From Nannobrachium achirus (lineage: Eukaryota; Chordata; Actinopteri; Myctophiformes; Myctophidae): a stretch of DNA of 64,000 nucleotides. The position numbers and the translations under genes were made by a program. How positions within the stretch are numbered: the first letter of the stretch is position 1; each line of letters starts with the position of its first letter. The notes under the pieces are model-generated. The model was not told the origin of the DNA. It saw nothing but the letters and a program-made list of their open reading frames with translations, and did no database searches. Positions 60,420-64,000 of the stretch are shown here, in pieces. The stretch covers positions 34,009,796 to 34,073,795 of the forward strand of contig OY997642.1 in NCBI GenBank assembly GCA_963921795.1. The letters are read 5' to 3'.

Positions 60420-60718
60420 CAGTGGTTCCCAAACCTTCCAGCTCGAGACCCAAAATAGAGGATGTGTGCTCGGGACCCAAACTAGTGAAAACAGCAGATC
60501 TACAAGCTTAATTATTATTTTTATGGAATTTCTTAGATGTGTTTGTTTTATTGTTTGAAAATGTATAGCATTATATATATTTGTATTTATTTAAACAAAT
60601 CTTTTTAAATGTTGTTTTAATGTAAGAAAAGAAAATGGGATTTTTACTTGAGTCGTGACCCATAAAAAATTATCTGTGACCCACAAATGGGTCCTGACCC
60701 ACTGTTTGGGAAACAGTG
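60420..60718 (+). mobile_element. hAT-like element, CAGTGGTTCCCAAACC type
   Basis: Ends CAGTGGTTCCCAAACCTTCC and CTGTTTGGGAAACAGTG. Flanks CTCCAGTT and CTTCAGTT match at 7 of 8 bases. The interior holds one arm of the hairpin module. No coding. Confidence 0.85.
60481..60510. repeat. AGATCTACAAG hairpin module, left arm only
   Basis: ACTAGTGAAAACAGCAGATC then TACAAGCTTA. The arm uses the AACAGC spelling of the CAGGGTTCCCC family. Confidence 0.65.
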
Positions 60719-60854
60719 CTTCAGTTGGTCCATGGCTTGTGGGGTGGGGCCCTTTGGGGTGGGGCCCATTGGGGTGGGGCAAGCTCATTTAAGTTATAAT
60801 TATTATAGTGAAATTATATTTTTTTATTCAAATGTTCGTCTTGATATGGGCCAT

Positions 60855-61007
60855 GGATGTTGCAAAATTGTTAATATATTTTGTCTTAGTTTTAGTCATT
60901 ATACTGTAGCCTAGTTTTTAATTTGTTCTTATTTAGTTTTCGTCAGTGAAAAAAGGTAGTCGACGAACATTTTTCTTCATAGTTTTAGTTGACGAAATAA
61001 ACACTGC
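60855..61007. mobile_element. Fragment of a TTAGTTTTCGTC / GTTGACGAAAT dispersed repeat
   Basis: TTAGTTTTCGTCAGTGAAA, GTCGACGAACATTTTTCTTC and TTGACGAAATAAACACTG resemble one end of a fish hAT family I recall. Limits are uncertain. Confidence 0.45.
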
Positions 61008-61891
61008 GTCAGACTTAGTTCTACTGCCAAACTGCAGACAGATCGTCGAAGTGTTCGTCCACATTTGCCACTGCACCACCCAGAAAGGTCCTACTTGATG
61101 CTGGCACGCTCCGCTATGGCAGTGCCAAGGCTTTCTCTGATCGGCTCAGCTAGAAGCGGGCCTACGATTCCCGATGTGCAGGAGATGACTTTGCCTCAAG
61201 CCTTTGGGCCCTGGGAAGCGAACAACCTCTGCACCTTGAGGACTTTGTGTTGGGTGTGTGGGTTAGGTCACGTGTGGGCTGTGTAGCATCCTGGGGTGTG
61301 CCAATTCACCTGAGAATGATTTCCCAACATGCCAATGCTTATCGGTTTAATGTTATATTAATTCTTGTTATTTGAGATAGGTGGTGTTCTACAATCTACA
61401 TGTTTCTTGTAATTCATGTTGTTATTTCATTTCAACATCAAAGGAACAACCACACCAACAAGTCTTTTAAAGCATTTAATACACCACCTTCATCAGCGTA
61501 TCGGTATCTGGCATTATCATTATTTAATGTATCCATTTGATTTCATACTGTAAGTGTGTACAAATTTTGGCTGCAATAGTGTGATGTGGGTGATATGTGC
61601 ATGGTGATCACCTACCCCCGGTCAGGGCTAGCTGCCATACCATATCTAATGGCCAGGTATGTTGATACAATTCAAGGGCATAGAATCCGGCTTGCAAGTT
61701 GAGGCGATAATAGGCTTCAAGAGAAAGTTCATATGAACGGCCGTTAGTTTCGCTGTTTTCCCCCCTGCTGGTATCAAAAAGAAGTATGCTCCATTCAAGT
61801 GAATAGGTTTTAAAGGCACTGGTGGAAAAAAGTACTCACATTTTCTCCTTGAGTAAAAGTATCAATACTACATTGTAGAAGTACTCTGTTA

Positions 61892-62059
61892 GGGTGCCCT
61901 CACACCAAAATACCTAGAGTGGAATCCGCCAATGCATTTCAATGAGAATGGAGCGTTTTTTTGCCAGTAGAGGATTTCTGCAAAAAAACGCTCCATTCTC
62001 ATTGAAATGCATTGGCGGATTCCACTCTAGGTATTTTGGTGTGAGGGCTGAGGGCACCC
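61892..62059. mobile_element. Palindromic MITE with TTA duplication, complete
   Basis: Ends GGGTGCCCTCACACC and GGGCTGAGGGCACCC are flanked by TTA (61889-61891 and 62060-62062). The inner arms of about 60 bp around ATGCATTTCAATGAGAATGG pair perfectly across a 15-nt loop. PIF/Harbinger-like by its 3-bp duplication. Confidence 0.8.
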
Positions 62060-62167
62060 TTACAAGAAGAAGTCCAGAATTAAAAATGTATTGAGTAAAA
62101 GTATTGGCATCAAAAGTATTGGCATCAAAATGTATTTAAAGCACTAAAAGTAAAAGTACAAAATGTG

Positions 62168-62234
62168 TGAAAATAGCAGATCTACAAGCTCACAGCACGT
62201 CGCAATGCGTGAGCTTGTAGATCGGCTATTTTCA
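62168..62234. repeat. AGATCTACAAG hairpin module, unit 1
   Basis: TGAAAATAGCAGATCTACAA and TTGTAGATCGGCTATTTTCA surround GCTCACAGCACGTCGCAATGCGTGAGC. The right arm has GATCGGC instead of GATCTGC. Confidence 0.88.
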
Positions 62235-62949
62235 AATAGCCAAGGTATAAAATAGGGCTAAAGTGGTTTAGGTATGTTGTAAAATATTATATTTTATATC
62301 AGCAAAGTAACTAGTAACTAGGCTATAGTTTTCGAATAAATGTAGTGGAGTAAAAGTACAATAGCCTACCGGTATTTGGATCCCAGATGTAGTGGAGTAG
62401 AAGTAAAACACCAACACCATTCTTGTTATTTGAGATAGGTGGTGTTCTACAATCTACATGTTTCTTGTAATTCATGTTGTTATTTCATTTCAACATCAAA
62501 GGAACAACCACACCAACAAGTCTTTTAAAGCATTTAATACACCACCTTCATCAGCGTATCGGTATCTGGCATTATCATTATTTAATGTATCCATTTGATT
62601 TCATACTGTAAGTGTGTACAAATTTTGGCTGCAATAGTGTGATGTGGGTGATATGTGCATGGTGATCACCTACCCCCGGTCAGGGCTAGCTGCCATACCA
62701 TATCTAATGGCCAGGTATGTTGATACAATTCAAGGGCATAGAATCCGGCTTGCAAGTTGAGGCGATAATAGGCTTCAAGAGAAAGTTCATATGAACGGCC
62801 GTTAGTTTCGCTGTTTTCCCCCCTGCTGGTATCAAAAAGAAGTATGCTCCATTCAAGTGAATAGGTTTTAAAGGCACTGGTGGAAAAAAGTACTCACATT
62901 TTCTCCTTGAGTAAAAGTATCAATACTACATTGTAGAAGTACTCTGTTA

Positions 62950-63103
62950 GGGTGCCCTCACACCAAAATACCTAGAGTGGAATCCGCCAATGCATTTCAA
63001 TGAGAATGGAGCGTTTTTTTGCCAGTAGAGGATTTCTGCAAAAAAACGCTCCATTCTCATTGAAATGCATTGGCGGATTCCACTCTAGGTATTTTGGTGT
63101 GAG
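62950..63103. mobile_element. Palindromic MITE, right end lost
   Basis: Same element as at 61892 but ending GGTGTGAG directly before AAGAAGTCC. The last GGCTGAGGGCACCC and the right TTA are missing. Confidence 0.82.
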
Positions 63104-63204
63104 AAGAAGTCCAGAATTAAAAATGTATTGAGTAAAAGTATTGGCATCAAAAGTATTGGCATCAAAATGTATTTAAAGCACTAAAAGTAAAAGTACAAAA
63201 TGTG

Positions 63205-63271
63205 TGAAAATAGCAGATCTACAAGCTCACAGCACGTCGCAATGCGTGAGCTTGTAGATCGGCTATTTTCA
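63205..63271. repeat. AGATCTACAAG hairpin module, unit 2
   Basis: Identical to the module at 62168-62234, as expected for a recent duplication. Confidence 0.88.
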
Positions 63272-63534
63272 AATAGCCAAGGTATAAAATAGGGCTAAAG
63301 TGGTTAGGTATGTTGTAAAATATTATATTTTATATCAGCAAAGTAACTAGTAACTAGGCTATAGTTTTCGAATAAATGTAGTGGAGTAAAAGTACAATAG
63401 CCTACCGGTATTTGGATCCCAGATGTAGTGGAGTAGAAGTAAAAGTATTGGAAATTGGAAATACTCAAGTAAAGTACAAATACCTCAAAACTGTAATTAA
63501 GTACAGTACTTAACTAAAAATACTTAGTTCCATT

Positions 63535-63935
63535 CCGGGCCAAAACGTCTATCTTACCTTTCAAAGTAATTATTTGTTGCCCAAAAACATGGTCCAGTTG
63601 TCCCGTTTTGAAAAGTTGCAATATATTCCATGTTTGGTCGAGCCGTTCTACCCAAACAGGGCTTCAAACGGAAAAGATTGGATGAATTGTTAATTCGGTT
63701 ATTCTTCTCGCTTCAAAGTAAAACTTCTCACTGCACATCAGTCGCCGGCACTGTTAGCAACACATAGAAGCTATTACATCTCTTGGGGCCCACCATTGTT
63801 GTTGATAAAACGCTGAACTTTGAGCTCCCATTGGAATCCTGTCTTCTTTTCATCCAATCTTTCCCGTTTGAAGCCCTGTTTGGGAGGGACGGCTCGACCA
63901 AAAATGTTATATATTTTTTGGCCCGAAATTCTCCT
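63535..63935. mobile_element. Foldback MITE with long inverted arms, TTAA at right end
   Basis: Arms at about 63633-63686 and 63849-63901 pair over more than 45 bases (AAACAGGGCTTCAAACGG with CCGTTTGAAGCCCTGTTT). Ends read TTCCGGGCCAAAA and TTTTGGCCCGAAATTCTCCT, followed by TTAA (63936-63939). The left TTAA is lost, probably with the AGTACTC junction. piggyBac-like by target. Confidence 0.72.
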
Positions 63936-63939
63936 TTAA

Positions 63940-64000
63940 TAATCATTGTCATAAATACTTTATGCTTCCAGTCGCAAGTTTAAAGTCTTCTTTAAATCAC
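63940..64000. other. Non-coding sequence to the window edge
   Basis: Too short to interpret. Confidence 0.5.

Larger units (their letters stand above)
61361..62408 (+). repeat. Tandem segmental duplication, unit 1
   Basis: From ATTCTTGTTATTTGAGATAG to GTAGAAGTAAAA. It matches unit 2 (62419-63444) nearly base for base. I saw one 21-22-bp difference and a single-base difference. It contains ordinary sequence up to about 61825 and then part of an AGTACTC transposon. Confidence 0.93.
62419..63444 (+). repeat. Tandem segmental duplication, unit 2
   Basis: Copy of 61361-62408, starting ten bases after it. The join CACCAACACC is not part of either unit. Confidence 0.93.
61826..63535. mobile_element. 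AGTACTC-type element carried in the duplication
   Basis: CACTGGTGGAAAAAAGTACTC (61818, again 62876) with AGTAAAAGTA phrases, and the closing part CAAGTAAAGTACAAATACCTC (63468) with TTAAGTACAGTACTTAACTA, belong to a fish hAT-type repeat I recall. Because of the duplication the left end is present twice and the right end once. Confidence 0.6.

Overview
This 64 kb window looks like intergenic DNA from a bony fish (teleost) packed with transposons. I found no intact protein-coding gene, rRNA or confident tRNA. The open frames are short, lie mostly in (CA)n, (GT)n or (CT)n arrays or in transposon remnants, and show no domain apart from broken retroelement pieces. The teleost assignment rests on a Rex3-type LINE tail ending in GATG units (38.1 kb), a fish SINE/RTE-like tail (5.0-5.3 kb), L2/CR1-type LINE ends, long CA microsatellites and many short hAT-like elements. 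The species cannot be told.

Layout. 0-5 kb: single-copy sequence with three short hAT-like elements. 5.76-10.62 kb: a four-layer nest, in which a hAT-like element (perfect 8-bp target duplication) holds a 4.46 kb non-coding LTR retroelement (5-bp duplication), whose 5' LTR holds a 692-bp Helitron, which in turn holds long T/A and CT tracts. 11.25-11.86 kb: a 610-bp foldback palindrome. 13.2-18 kb: a LINE remnant, a Helitron-like element with a hAT inside it, and tandemly repeated Helitron-like sequence. 20.4-23.5 kb: three hAT-like elements, one split by a TTAA-flanked MITE. 26.3-28.1 kb: a second deep nest. 30-50 kb: mostly single-copy sequence with two LINE fragments, several small hAT-like elements and microsatellites. 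50-56 kb: Helitron-like repeats, hAT-like elements and two promoter-like ZNF143/YY1 motif clusters. 57.5-64 kb: a double-hairpin hAT-like element, a palindromic MITE inside a LINE, an LTR-retroelement protease remnant, a ~1.05 kb recent tandem duplication and a TTAA foldback element.

The most unusual signal is a short palindrome whose arms read roughly AATAGCAGATCTACAAGCTC and its complement. I count about 25 whole, half or collapsed copies. They sit inside at least eight element families that are otherwise unrelated by their termini, and also at sites with no recognisable host element. The outer arm bases differ between families but change together within each hairpin. In one family (termini CAGGGGCGTCAC) two such hairpins lie in mirror order, so the whole 0.5 kb element is a palindrome of palindromes. 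I know of no named family that explains this; whether it is already catalogued cannot be checked here.

All identifications are by eye. Identities, boundaries without a target-site duplication and every statement about conservation or transcription are unverified.
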